Assembly: GCF_000283155.1 (NCBI RefSeq) | Contig: NW_004454159.1 | Coordinates: 21,583,747 to 21,647,746 of the forward strand | Reading direction: 5' to 3' | Length of the DNA stretch: 64,000 bases | Origin: Ceratotherium simum simum | Lineage: Eukaryota; Chordata; Mammalia; Perissodactyla; Rhinocerotidae | Part shown: in pieces, positions 35,291-48,452 of the stretch | How the letters are laid out: each line of letters starts with the position of its first letter | Numbering within the stretch: the first letter of the stretch is position 1 | Made by a program: the position numbers and the translations under genes | The notes under the pieces: generated by a model | Database searches by the model: none | What the model saw: only the letters and a program-made list of their open reading frames with translations | What the model was told of the DNA's origin: nothing

Positions 35291-36200
35291 AACTAAAAAT
35301 TTTTCTGTAGTTCAGTGACCCCATTATCTTAAATATTAAAAGTGTCAAATCATAACATTCTGAAAAACCTCTACACAATTGTTTTGAATTAAAAACATAA
35401 ATTCCAAGGTATTGAATAATGTTTAAAATATTAATTGAAGCACATTCAAACTTGAAAATAAATTTCCAAGTCATCTCAATTTTATCTCACTGAATCACAC
35501 TGTATTTCTTTTTAAGTTAAAATAATAGTTTGAAGGGAGAAAATAATATTACTCCTATATCCGCAAAACAATCAGAATTTGATATATTTGTTTTACTGAA
35601 CAATTCTGAGCTTGGGATATAATTACTCAAAACTGAGTTTATAAAATCAAGGAAGTATAATTTTGAGAAGCTTCACAGAATTTCTACTGTTCTCTATCCC
35701 AATAGAAATATTTAGTTTCCATAATCATCCTTGTAACAACTACCAGAATTAACTCTAAAAAATAATCAACTTTATTAAAAAAAATTTTTTTAACTTGGAA
35801 TCTGAGGTTCAATTTAAAAGGAGGACATCTCTGATGAAAGAATAGGCCCACAAATAACTTTAGAAACAATACTACTGATAATTGTAATTTATTTAAGAAT
35901 TAACAACTTGACTTCTCTTGATCAGTAAACCATTTACAACCAAAGTCCTAGCAAGAATAAATACATATAATAATTCCATGTACCAGAGGGAAGACTAAAT
36001 ACAAAGATTTTGTCTCATTCATGTCACTCGTTTCTTAGACCTTTGCTTTCCTTACAAGGGAAAATTATATAGCCTTACCAAGATATGTGCCATTTTTATT
36101 AGGCAAGAGTATCTTTTCTATAAACCATCTTTGCATTTCTTTTGCAATAAATTAAATACATGTCAAATTCTAAATGGCGTAATTAAAACCCAAGAAATAT
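35291..36200. other. AT-rich unique intronic DNA
   Basis: No repeat or exon recognised. Confidence 0.5.
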
Positions 36201-36396
36201 CTTTCTTTTTCTTTCTTTTCGCTTGAGGAAGATTCACCCTGAGCTAACATTCATGCCAATCTTCCCCTATTTTGTATGTGGGTCGCTGCCACAGCATGGC
36301 CGCCGACATGTGGCGTAGGTCCGCACCCAGGAACCAAACCCAGGCCTCTGAAGCAGAGAGCGCCAAACTTAACCACTAGGCCATGGGGCTGGCTCC
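36201..36396 (-). mobile_element. Short ERE SINE (about 195 bp)
   Basis: Only one gaggaagattcaccctgag / ctaacattcatgcc block. Head ggagccagccccatggccta on the minus strand, with tggttaagtttggcgctctc following. T/C-rich left end (tttctttttctttc). No convincing TSD. A shorter subfamily or older copy than the others. Confidence 0.92.
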
Positions 36397-38845
36397 TAAA
36401 TTGAATAAGTTTGTCCTGCTAAGAAGCTGCATAAGTCTTGGCTAGTTTATACATTTTTGCTTTCAAGGATGTAATGTAGCCATCAGAGCTGTTACATCAT
36501 GTAAGTAAATTTCAAAGATGGTATTAATATAAAAACTATATCATATAACCCTAAAAATTTAATATAGCTGCCATGGCAATAACCAGATCATTTTTCCAAA
36601 CAAATATATATTCCATCATGTCATTTTGAACTTTTTCTGACCTTTTTTTTTAAAGAAAGAAAACTACAATTGAGACCAAATGTTTTGTGAAAGAAAATAC
36701 AAGTAAGCCGATTTGGCCAAGCACAGATAATTTCAGATTAAAGATGTTATTATATCTTAGAACTTAAGCCATTTTTTTTCATAAGCCACAGTAATTATGA
36801 TATAACTATGATCTGAAATTATGATGTCACTTAGGAAGTCTATGAGTTTGCAATAGTGCTTAGAACATTTTTTGAATGGTTTGATATAAACTATGACTAC
36901 CAATTACACAGTTCCTTTTTTTAAAAAAATCAGATGCAGGACTTACTATGGTTTGAAATAAGGGCTACAATTATGTCAACATTTTTTCACAAACAAATTA
37001 TAAAAACATTTATATCAAATAGAGGCCATGCCTGCAGCACCCTTCTGTCATCCCTCCTTCCCCCTTTCAGGTCATCCTCCCCTGTCACCCAGCCCAACTC
37101 TCGTGCTAGTCTCTCCTATTTAGTTCAACTTATGTTGGTTCCAGAATCTTTGTCTTCTTTCATTTCAACTCTGTGCCTGTAATAAGCCCAAAGTCCCCAA
37201 ATCCTCACAATTTTAGCATTGGTTGGATCAGTCAATGGAATCAAAACAGTAGGTGCAGTGACTTTATAGAAATAAGTCACCAGGATCCAGCACAGCCTGC
37301 ACACACTGAGTGAAACCTGTGTCCCCACAAGTGGATTCAGCACATCCCAGTAAGGAAATGATTCTCCAAAGACCCTTTCAAGAATGGCAAAGACTCTCTG
37401 GCCCACACTGTCCACACTCTCCTCTCTCTCAAGTTCACCACGCCAAACTACGCACACACACAAATTACCAAAAAAATGGATGCTAATATAATAACACGAC
37501 GGCAAGACCTAACTTGCACTAAATATGATCTGTAAATTATTAGCTGTGCTCCTTCTCAATTGTCTACATGAGGAGATCAGTTCAACATCATCTAAAAAAG
37601 GACTGCCTTTCAGAATCCACCGAGAAATTCCATATTATACTTCAAAGCTCATTTCAGCCAGGCTAGATCTCTAGTTTGAGGGATAATAAAGTTCTTCTCG
37701 TCTTTCTTATTTGTCAGAGAACTGCATATTTAATATTAGAATTTTCATTCATTTAAAAAATGACCTAGTGCACTTTAAAAGTGGGGTGGTGGGAGGGAGC
37801 ATGATGCTTAAAGAGGGTCAGGAGGAGCTGGGTCACTCCTCTCCACGAGGCCAGCTGACATTCCCAGTGCCTTCCCTCCATGCCTTCAAAACCAAACAAC
37901 TCAAACAACTGAAACAAAACCAAATATGTGTTACCTAATATGCCCAAATCTTCAACATTCTGATTATGTCTGCCTTGCTTTAAAAAAATGTAACATATAA
38001 ATATCCAAATTTACAAGAGATAAAGGGATGAATTTGCTTGACAGAAAGCTTTACTAGTTTTCTTTAAAACATCCGACTTCCCCAGATCCCTAAAGTATGA
38101 CTCACATAAAACAAAGTATTTATAACATTTCAAAAATATAGCTACTGTGTGAAATCAGGTTTACCTGTGTGTACACACAGATAAAGAGAAGAGATGATAT
38201 AGGCGCTTAGCAATCGCTGCTGAAAGTAAATGGGTAAATGTCCGTATGTGCGTGATAAGATAACCCGCTATCAGAACCAGGCCTGACATTTGGTTTTCAT
38301 ATCTGCCTTTTCTTTCTAAAGTGCGTTTCACACTTCCCTCAGCTTCGTACAACTGCCAGCAACTGCTGCTTCCCTTTGCACTTAGGATTCCAGAAAATAT
38401 GTTATATGATTAGCCAATATTCATTCATGCTCGTATTTAAAAAAAAAGTTATTAGAATAGGAAAAACTCCTCAGGCCTAAGAAGTTTCTTATCTTTGGAC
38501 ACACAAGCATGAATGAAAAAAATCTTAAATCATAGAAGACGATGTGGGCTGGCATATAGTTCTGGCCTCTGTCAGTATCTGAAAGCACAGGGGTGAACCT
38601 GGAATAGGCAAGATGTCCCATACCTCAGCATCGACATTATTGATTTTTGCTTTATCTTTACACTACCCGTACCATTACATACTTAATATTCTTCTTAAAA
38701 TGACTTTAAATCAATTTGTTCATGTTATTTAGCCTCACTGTAAGCAATAATATTTATAAAATTGTGGGTTTAATGTCCTAGATAATTTAAAAACATTTTT
38801 CTGTATACCCTCTAAAATTATTTTGAATACAACAACACGCCACAC
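36397..38845. other. Intronic DNA without recognised repeats
   Basis: AT-rich; no exon or clear transposable element. Open frames here lack recognisable domains. Confidence 0.45.
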
Positions 38846-38849
38846 TTGG

Positions 38850-39015
38850 ATAAGAATGCTGTATTGGCTTCCAAGGCCAGCTCTGCCCTAGCCATGTGTG
38901 ACACGGGATGAGAAATTTCAAGCTCTGTGGATCTCCTGGTTTGCTCATCCATAAGAAAAACTTGAGGATAACCTCAAAAGTCTCTTCTCAATTCTAAAAT
39001 TTGACGATCCCAGAA
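38850..39015 (+). repeat. MIR-like fragment
   Basis: Diverged MIR order: ttggcttccaaggccagctc, tctgccctagccatgtgtga, 'ctcctggtttgctcatccat'. Confidence 0.55.
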
Positions 39016-39184
39016 CTCTTAGAGTGATTTGTACAGTCACCTTGCACAGTAAATCAGAGCAGAACCATATCCAGGCCTCGAGGTTCTCAATACCCTATAT
39101 AATGCTCCCTCATCCTCATCCTACTATGCACACAAATGCGCAAGTGATTGGGAAACAAGCACGTTGGGAAATGATAGCAAACAC

Positions 39185-39385
39185 GCATCTAATGCATACC
39201 TTGTGCCAGGGATGTTTCCGAGGATGCATTAGCTCACTTATCCTCACAATCATCCATTAACCTATTTTCACAGATAGGAAATTGAGGCATGAAGAGAAGT
39301 AAGCTGCACAAGATTCTAGGGTTACTTAGACGCGATGTAGCTGGGGATTGGAGCCCCAGGAGCCTGCTGGCAGAGTGTGGGCTTT
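39185..39385 (-). repeat. MIR SINE
   Basis: Reversed MIR: taccttgtgccagggatgtt, ttagctcacttatcctcaca, tttcacagataggaaattga, gaagtaagctgcacaag. Confidence 0.75.
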
Positions 39386-40640
39386 TGTCACCACACCACA
39401 CTACAAATTTGGAGTGCTCCTGAGCTTCTGAGGCTCCCATGCACACTTTGTTGGCAAAACTCTGAGGATGTGAGAAGAGCAGTAGGAGAGACAGAGAGAG
39501 AACACCAAAAAATACTACGTAAAGGGAATGACAGCTGGAAAAGGATAAGGAAACTGTAAAGAAATACAATGCAACATGTATTCTTTTGCATAAATTTAGC
39601 ACAAATAAGATCAGCAATATTAAACATTTCAACAGCACTATAAGCAGCTGGAAAAAAAACAAAAACAAAAACAACCCCAATAACATTACACCCCCAGCCT
39701 CTTCCTCTAAAAAAGAGGATTAAAATTAAAAAGAAAAATTGTGGCCAAAATGTTCCAGAATCAAGTCAGATGTACCAAAACATATTTGTAATCTCTTAGA
39801 TTTACTAGCTACTTAAATACTTCCTAATTTAGTTATTTTTTTTCTTTGTACATTTTCATTCTTTCTATAAAAGAGAATAATAACAATTAGAAACACTTTG
39901 GCCTCGGGTAGCTACTTTGTACAATAGTCTACTGTACTGGGTGAATACCGTCGTATATCTCACCGCCATTCTCAGCCAACAAGAACTCTATAAACACATT
40001 AAAACGATTAGGGTAGAAATAAAATAGAAGTGGTGTGGTTCACTTTAGGTCTACGTAGTTCACGTTACACCATGCAAGAGGCCAAGGAATACATTCAAAG
40101 TTGTAGTCAGCCATATGATCATAGGCTTAAAACTCGTAAATGGAACAATTTCCAAAAGGAGATAAAGGTCTGACTTCAGAGCGGGATAGAGCTGAAAATA
40201 TAACCTTATAATTGAAATATACCCTGAAACTCTCACAAGAAACCTAGTCACTCTCACTTCACAGAGACCTCTGCAAAACCTATGCACGTACAGCAGGACA
40301 GTGAGACTTGGCCTAACAAGAAAGTTTCATTTTTATTGTAAGATCTTAGACATCTGCAAATATAATTTTAATACTTTAATTTCCTTTACTTAGTGAGAGT
40401 GAAAATAAAATTTTTTGTAAATATCCCAAGGCAGTGTGATAGTTAACAAAACACACTAATGAAACTCTAAAATAATTATGTTGAACTCTGCTGTCCGAAT
40501 GGATTGGTCTGGTTATTTTAATATTTGTGTAACACGGATAAATATGTGTGTGCGTTGGAGGGGGGTGTGTGAATGTGCTGCGAGTGCGCATGAGTAGATT
40601 CTTAGGAATTTAGAAATTCATCCAAAATCCAGCAGTTTGA
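39386..40640. other. Intronic DNA without recognised repeats
   Basis: Contains the A-rich run near 39650-39675 but no named element or exon. Confidence 0.45.
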
Positions 40641-43600
40641 GATGACTTAATAAGTTTGATAATGGGATACAGAAACTTTAATTCTTAAATCATTTGTTTT
40701 ATTTCAAAGCAATCAGAGGTGATTAATCAGCTTTAGTAATAGTTTAGTGGCTTAGATACACTTCCTGGGGCTCTGGGCTAGGGAGTTGAGGGTGGTTCGC
40801 GGTAATGCTGCATTACCAACATCCCATCGACAGCAACCATTAATGGACACACCCTAAAGTTTTATTAAATCCACAGGTCTTCAACACGAAGCTGAACTGC
40901 AGCCCTTGGACATGTGCGCAGAATGGAGCCACCTCAGGGGAGAAACTCCTGCATTTACTCCTGCAGCCAATGATGCCTTTCTGTTTTGTTTTGTTTTGTT
41001 TCTGTTTTGGGGAACAGCCTTAGGTTCTTCTGCATGGTGAGTTTCACAATCCTATATTGCCTTAAAGTTTTTCCACTAACACTTTCATCCAAGTTGCTGA
41101 TTTCTAAACCTTCATCTGATAGGATGAGTAAAATATTTTAATCGCACATAGGCAAAGGTAGCTTTGCTCTTGTTCATATGACAACACTTTGCACTTGTGT
41201 AGGACTTTATTGTTTTCAAAATACTTTCGTATATTTTACCTCACTGTGGTTTCCAGCCTGTGTAAACCATCTAAGAATTACCAATTCTGGGATGGTCATG
41301 ATCTTTTGAATCAAGACAACTATAGAGACTTGTTTTCAGCAAAAGTTTTTAATTACTTAAGGAGAACAAGGATCAGTGAGTTTTTCTTAAAAAATATTTT
41401 TGCATTTATGCATTTATTTTGATAAGATCTGGTTATCCTTATTGCCTGTGGAGGCTGAATGTGTCAACCACTGCAGGTTAAACGTCCCTGCACTGCAATG
41501 TGATTAGCTTCTTAAAACACCGATGTCTTATATAATGTTCTATCACACATCTCTGTGTGCTGAGCAGTAACGAGATGAACCAATTTATTGAAATGTACTC
41601 AAACAACTGATTCCTGGGAGCTAAACCACACACTGTTTATCAGAAATCTTATACTGAAAATGATTAGTGGAGATATGAGGTTAATGTTTTTTATGTCTGT
41701 TTACAGTTATTCTCGCTTACTTTCATTTAATTAATCCATTATGTGACAAACACATGAAAAAGCAGTTTCTTTCAAAAATAAATTCAAACATGCTCATAAA
41801 TTAGCTTTCTGTGTGTGCTGCTATAATTTAAAAAACATAAAAATTAAAATGCTTTCTAAATAGATGGAGGGGATATAACATCTACCTACTTACACCAATT
41901 TGTATTCTGTTAACAGACTGTACCAACCCTCTTCATTAAAGTAAGCTTAATCTATTACCTTGAAATTAACATGTGCAATTTTTACTCCATTTCTTCTAGA
42001 TGCTAATTTGAAGTACTAAAATAAAGATCTTTACTGAAAAACTTCACTGACTTGGAATGCACCCACATTCTTTTTGGTTTACATTTTAGAGCTAGAATCT
42101 CCAATAATTAAGGCCATTACAATTGTTAAGAAAAAGAACAAGGAACCCAAATGTAGTGGTAAAATCATGCTAGGAAAAATATTATGTAAACCCCACATTT
42201 ATTTTTCAGATACATCTTGAGTTTTTACAAGGGGGAAAGAACTACAACTTGGCTGACAATCAGAGAAACATATTTGGTAAAAGGACAAAATGACTTTGAG
42301 TTATTGTAACTATTTATACAGAAGTAACCCAAAAGTTTGTAAAGTGATCCTTAACTGGTTTGATTAAAAGAAGGTAATTAATAAATGACAAGACAGAATG
42401 AAAAGTTTGTTGTGGCATTTGATAAACCACCCAAGAAGTTAAATCAATGCTTTTCTGTTTAATTTCACTATTTGTTCTTCCATTTGAGCTGCCAATTTTT
42501 TAACATGCTACAGAAGGAAGAGAAACTTTCTCTCTTTTTTTTTTTCGATTGCTAAACATCACAGATTTTTGCTTCAAATCAATTGAACTTTTTCAAGATG
42601 ATCGTTGCATTTGCTGTCACACTTGTGGTGAAGCCATTATTCCATCAAAACTCTTTAAATAGCCCCCACTTTTTTAGCCACTTTGACAAGAACACCATAA
42701 CAGTTCACATCACCTTTGACCTTCAGGGTGTATATCATCTTGTCAACATATAAACAAACACACTATTGGTTGTATTTTAATAGATTTTGTAAATATCAAG
42801 ATCCAATTTATAAAAATGTTCACCCTAAGTGACAGCTCTGAAGTTCTGGATTGTATTTGCAATGCTAATTCTGACTTTTAATGAAAAAGGATATTCTGGT
42901 TGTGTTTTGTTCTTTTGCCTTTTTTTTTTTTTTTTTTTCCAAGTAAGTGTAATAAGCTACCAGAACTATTTTGTTGCCCTTTTCTATGATGGAAGCTTTG
43001 ACTCTGATTCCATTGCAAAACGAGGGGACTACTAGTACTATAAAAAGAGGTTATTTTCCTCAGTTATAGGAGAAACACACATGTTTATAGAGGAAGAATC
43101 TATATGAGATTTCTACTACTCTCTCATTAGTTTGGCAAAATTCATAACCTCTGATAATAAGAATACTTTTTCTTAAACGGAAAAGGACATTATGACAAAG
43201 GTGATTAACATTATTTCTGCAATCAAGTCATGAGTTTCTTTTTACTTCCACATTCACAGTCTTCTCACGCTAGATGTCATATCTTCTTTGTATCTTCTTT
43301 CTGAAACATGAAATGTGTTATCAGTATTAACTTGTCCTCTCTCCTTACAAAGCCCTTGAATAAGGAGATAATTATAGGAATATTGCACACTTCGTGGGCT
43401 AGGAGAATTGGATGGACAAAATGTCCTGTTCCTGAGAAAATAGATTTCTAGATAATATTTGTTTAAAATAATATGTAAGAGTTTATCAAACTTCATCAAG
43501 TGTAAAGATGTAGTATCTATATGCTGGCAAAATAGAAAAAATGTTTTAAAAAGCTAATATGTCTGGGAAAGAAAATTTTTAGTAAATAATTAAAACCTCT

Positions 43601-44135
43601 AAAATAATGATGTTAAGAAAAAGGCAAGGGTCTGTAAGAGATATCAACTTGCGTATATACATATGTGTGTATAACCACAATTCTATCATGTTAGAAATGA
43701 TACTTGGAAACCATCTTGTGTCTCTCAGTCTGGGATGACCACTTAGCCCCAAATACTGATGCATTTAGAAACATTCAAAGCTTCCTGAAATGTCAACACA
43801 CTTTGAGAGTGCTCCACCAGAGATACGGGGATGATATACCTGCTCTTGTGAAAAACCAAACAAGGAAACCCATTAGAAGGTACTTACAGAACATGCAGGA
43901 TTTGGAAACTTCTCTTTGATAAGTTAGGAAGAGGAAACAAACAAAAAAACCCACATAACTTGCTGTTACTTGGACACAGGAATTTGTTTATCCTGCTTAA
44001 GTGAAGGTTGAGCCAGCAATAATTCTAATTTTGAAAGGCCTGAGGTGTTTCTCCACATTTATGCACCTCATGTGTTAATGGACGGGATTCTTAGCACTGA
44101 AAAGACCATAATGTAGGAATGTAGCTTGAGTAATA
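40641..44135. other. Repeat-poor, AT-rich block, candidate regulatory DNA
   Basis: About 3.5 kb in which the only repeats noticed are the tttg run at 40985-41000 and T runs near 42537 and 42921-42938. Homeodomain-type TAAT cores cluster near 40710-40750 (gtgattaatcagctttagt). Enhancer content is inference from lack of decay and repeats, not shown. Confidence 0.35.
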
Positions 44136-44139
44136 GACA

Positions 44140-44428
44140 AAGGAAGCTTGGATCCCTCTCCATGAACATTTTTAAGTATAACATCAAGAAAGCTAATGTG
44201 CAGGCATGATGACTATATTTAATACTGTACTGAACATTGGAAATGTGCTGAGAGAGTAGATTTCAGGTGCACTCATCACACCCACAAAAATGATAACTAT
44301 GTGAGATGATATGCTAATTATCTTGACTATAGTAATTATTTCACTATGTATAGCAAATCATCATGTGGTACACCTTAAATATACACAACTTTTATTTAAA
44401 AATATGTAAATAAATTTTAAAAAAGAAA
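44140..44428 (+). repeat. L1 3' end
   Basis: Plus-orientation L1 3' UTR: tgatgactatatttaatact, aaatgataactatgtgagat, tcatcatgtggtacacctta, aatatacacaacttttattt, then an A-rich end. Confidence 0.8.
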
Positions 44429-44484
44429 GATAGGTGTTATGAAAAAGAGCACATACCTTGGAATGAGACATGCCCAGGTTGGAA

Positions 44485-44705
44485 ATAATAAAGTTAATAT
44501 TTATAGGCTGCTTGCTCTGTGCCAGCACTGTCCTAAGTGCTTTATATGTGTTAACTCATTTAATCCTCAAACTGCCTTATGGAAAAGATACTATTATTAT
44601 GCCTATTTTGCCTTGAGGCACCTGAGGCACAGAAAGGCTAAGCAATCACCCCAAGGGCACACTTCTATTAGGGGACAAAGCTGAGACACAAACCCAGGTC
44701 ATCCT
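44485..44705 (-). repeat. MIR SINE
   Basis: Near full-length reversed MIR: ttgctctgtgccagcactgt, cctaagtgctttatatgtgt, taactcatttaatcctcaaa, gaggcacagaaaggctaag. Confidence 0.87.
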
Positions 44706-44764
44706 AGATGCAAAACATCTGACAACGTAGCAGGCACATGAGAAGCACTCAATGTCGATAAGTA

Positions 44765-44930
44765 ACTCTTGTCATCATTGTTCATTCAGCAAATATTTAT
44801 CAAAACTTGAGGATAAACATTTGAGTGAGACAGATGACCTTTGACCTCGAGTTGCTTTTATTCAGTCTACTGAGAAAGACAGATATTAAAATTTATGACT
44901 ACAATGCATCATAGTGTTATGATAGATATA
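44765..44930 (-). repeat. L2-like fragment
   Basis: Landmarks: ttcattcagcaaatatttat, a 'gacctcgagttgcttttatt' segment, agacagatattaaaattt. Confidence 0.5.
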
Positions 44931-44934
44931 GCCT

Positions 44935-45065
44935 CTCAAGGCCTCAGTTTTTGATGTATAAAATGGGAATAATTAAACCACCCTCAAAGGGAAGATTCAA
45001 GGATTAAGATGGATAATGTATGCAAAGTGCACAGAACAATGTCTGGTACACAGAAAATACTGTTA
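44935..45065 (+). repeat. MIR fragment
   Basis: Landmarks: ggcctcagtttttgatgtat, aaaatgggaataattaaacc, aaagtgcacagaacaatgtc, tggtacacagaaaatac. Confidence 0.7.
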
Positions 45066-45483
45066 ATATTAATAATGACAATTTTTAACAAAATGAACAG
45101 CATTTAGTAACAGAGAATACTGTGTGCTATTAAGAATAAAGAAATACAAGTGGAATTGCAGCTGTATCAACTTCTTGCACGATCTCTTGAGAGAATTAGT
45201 AACTGCTTATTGACTATCATTTGGCTCAAATGCACTTTTTAATCTCTTAATACTACAAACACTCTAATGGAACACAGGGATTTTATCATTTAAAAAGTAT
45301 CCCTAAATAAATGAGAGAATTTAAATAAAGCCATTACAAAAAGAGATCCTCTGTGTCTGATTCTAATTCAAAAACATACATACACTGCTGCATGTATTAA
45401 GAAATTAGTTATTCCCCAAGCTTGAAGGTTTCCTGATTCTTCAAGATGTATTTCTGGACTAATTGCTGTTAGAGATACAGCAG

Positions 45484-45566
45484 AAAGGAGGAGGGAAGGA
45501 GGAAGCAAGGAAGGAAGGAAGCAAGGAAGAAAGGAAAGAAGGAAGGAGGGAAGGAAGACAGGCAGG
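45484..45566. repeat. (GGAA)n purine microsatellite
   Basis: Imperfect ggaa/gcaa/ggag units over about 83 bp, all-purine on the plus strand except a few C. Confidence 0.92.
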
Positions 45567-45694
45567 CTGCCAGCCAGTTCAGATGCTATTTTCATAAACA
45601 GGAATTGCTTAGGTTTGAAACATTGGATTTTCCTACTCTCTCTGGCTTCGATTCTAAGAGGAGCAGAACTTCATACTCTGGATTTTTTTTTTCA

Positions 45695-45950
45695 TGCAAT
45701 AAAGGGAAGGAAACATTTACAGAGAACCTACTATGTGACAAGCAACATGCTATGAAATTTATATAACTTAGTTTTATTTAATTCTTATCAAAGTTAGGTA
45801 AGATTGGTAATCCTCATTTTGCAAATGAGAAAACTGAAGCTAAGAAAAGTTAAAAGCGCCTTGTCCAAAGTCAAACAAAGTGGAGTCAGGATTTGAACCC
45901 ACCTGCATGATTGCTAAGGCCTTAGTCATTACATTATCCCACAAGCTCCT
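45695..45950 (-). repeat. MIR SINE
   Basis: Reversed MIR: agagaacctactatgtgaca, cctcattttgcaaatgagaa, aaactgaagctaagaaaagt, caggatttgaacccacctg. Confidence 0.8.
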
Positions 45951-48414
45951 ATCACATAAAGGCTCATTCTTTGCGTAGCACTGGAAGGAAGAAAGATGCT
46001 TGATAGGGTCACACAACAACCTTTATTTAATGTCCTCAAACATTGTTGTGCTTGTTTACAATGCAAAGTGTTTTCCAGACACCTTACTCCAGCGGGTTTA
46101 GGGTAGATCTACAGCTTTCATGAACACCCCAGGAGATTCGTACTGCACTTAGAATTTGAAGATGTTGTTTGTTAATGATAACCTTTACACCAAGTCTTGG
46201 ATTCAATATGATCCTAAATGGCTTCATAGTAATATATTATCTGAAAAATCTCTTAGAATATCATTTCTCTAAAAGTTCTGTTTTAGGATCAAAATCCTTT
46301 GCTTTATTTTCATCCATAGATCTTTCCAGGCATAGATTTAAAAGTTAACCTTAGATTTAAAAGACTTAACCTCGAAAAGAGTTAAGTCTCACAATTAACA
46401 ATGTTTTCATTTTTTCAACCCCAAATAAGTAGTCACTTCTTCACTTACTTTTCTCAGTGATGCTGCATACAGACACCAGATCTTTTACCCTCGAACCGAC
46501 AGTTCCAAGAACTAGAAATGAGAACTTTTTCCCAACCTCTTGATTTTTTTTTCCTTCCACCTCAACCGTCAGATTTTCCCAATGCTTCTGGTGAACAGGA
46601 GTAAAAGAAAGTAAGTGTTGGGAGTGGGGTGGGGTCTTTGTCTAAATTTTGGGAGTCTGAGTTTTCAGTTAAATTTACTCCTAAGTCATCTGTACCAAAA
46701 CAACAAAAACAATAAACATTTATCAACTTTCCTTACACCAACAGAAGAAACCACTTTGTGTCTTTATAAAATACAAGAAGCTTATTAATGATTATGATTA
46801 TGATAGTAACTCTTGGTAGGCTAGAATCAGGTGAGTAGCCAGAAGATTTCTTTCCAGAAACAAATGTAGGGACAGGTGTAAAACCTTTGGAAATTCTTCT
46901 AATTGGCTAGGGATAGTCTCCTTAAAATTAACCTTATTTCCTACATGCTAAGAAAACGTAGGAATATGTATCATCTGTTGCCAGGAGATAGTCTTGCTTA
47001 AACAGACAAAACTTGGTTAAAATGAAATCCAAGAAACTGGTGATGTCTTAAAAAGAATTGGGCTGGTTCTGAGAGTGTGTCAGAACCCAGGTATGATGGT
47101 GGCTGGCATGAGACCATTTCCATAACTAATTAGCTAAGCCCAGAGAAAATGCTCATCCCAAATGGTACTGGCCCACTGCTCACTGCCAGGGGTCTCAGCC
47201 CTCCATTACTACAGAGATGCTACATTTGAAACTTTACCAGAAAAGTCATATCAGTTAGGACCAACGACTCCTGCTTTCAGACTTTTAAGCAGTCACCCAC
47301 GTCCTTTGACATTTCACACCAAGCAGGAGATAGAGTGATTGCCACAAATGTGACATAATTCATGGCATCCTGGTCCCTCTTTCTGCCTTTATTGGTACTA
47401 CCCCAAACCCACTCAGACTAATGAGGAAGATTGAGCCTAGTTATGCAAGAACAAGAGTGAGAAGCTGAAATGAATTTGTGAGAATTCCTTGCAGGTTGGT
47501 TCCTCATTCCCAAAACTTAGCGGCTTTGCCAACTTAGTCTCTACATCCTAACTATTAAAATGTGTGTAATTAAGATCTTAAAGTAATATCTGTCCAGCTG
47601 TAAATGAACTACTACATCTCCTGTCCCTCCTCCCACACACATAAGCACAACAGAATAAACATACAGGGATAGGGACAAGGACCCTATATAGTCCTGACGA
47701 GGTCCTGAATACAAGCACATGTACACTGTTCTTCGAGATCTCTGAGAAAGGACATTCACAGTTTTTCTCCAGAACCTGCACATGGGGCTCAATGTCCTTC
47801 AGAGCATGAAACCCTCTCTCTCTTCAATGAGACCACTTTGAGAAAATGTCTCTTTATCAGATGTCTGAAACCAATAATATATTTTTTTCTAACTTTCAAG
47901 TCTCTCCTACTGGAAGTCACAAAAAAGGCCAAAGAAATGGAAGAGGAAGTGTTCCACTCTGAATATCAGGTAACTTCTTTCCTAAGCCAAATTACAATTT
48001 CCCGCAACCAAGAGTATTTATCCAGCTTACATTTTGCTTTAAACCTATCAAGGACACAGGAGGAGTAAGATTGGAGGAGGGACCATGTCAAGCAGGCTTT
48101 GAATTTCTGGCAAATGGCTCACTGTGTATCTCATTTCAAAGGCCTAATTATGTCTGCATAAATAAACTGTGCTACGCAGCTTGATGCATGGCCATTTGTC
48201 ATATTTAAACAATGGCATCCAAAGTAAATCCCCATTAACATTGTTTAACGCTTTGGGGTGTTTGCTACTCAAAAGATTAAAAAATGGAGTGATTTATGAT
48301 ACCACAATTTAAATGAGGCAACAAAACAGACTGTGAGTCACCAAGACCTAAAACGCACTACAGGTCCAGCCGGGCTAACAGTGCAAAAGGTACCCACAGC
48401 TGAAGAGTCCCTGG

Positions 48415-48415
<1 letters not shown>
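45951..48415. other. Unique-looking intronic DNA
   Basis: No repeat or exon recognised. Moderately complex sequence between two repeat-rich zones. Confidence 0.45.

Positions 48416-48450
<35 letters not shown>
48416..48450. repeat. (TG)n microsatellite, 35 bp uninterrupted
   Basis: 17.5 pure TG units, long enough to be length-polymorphic. Confidence 0.97.
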
Positions 48451-48452
<2 letters not shown>

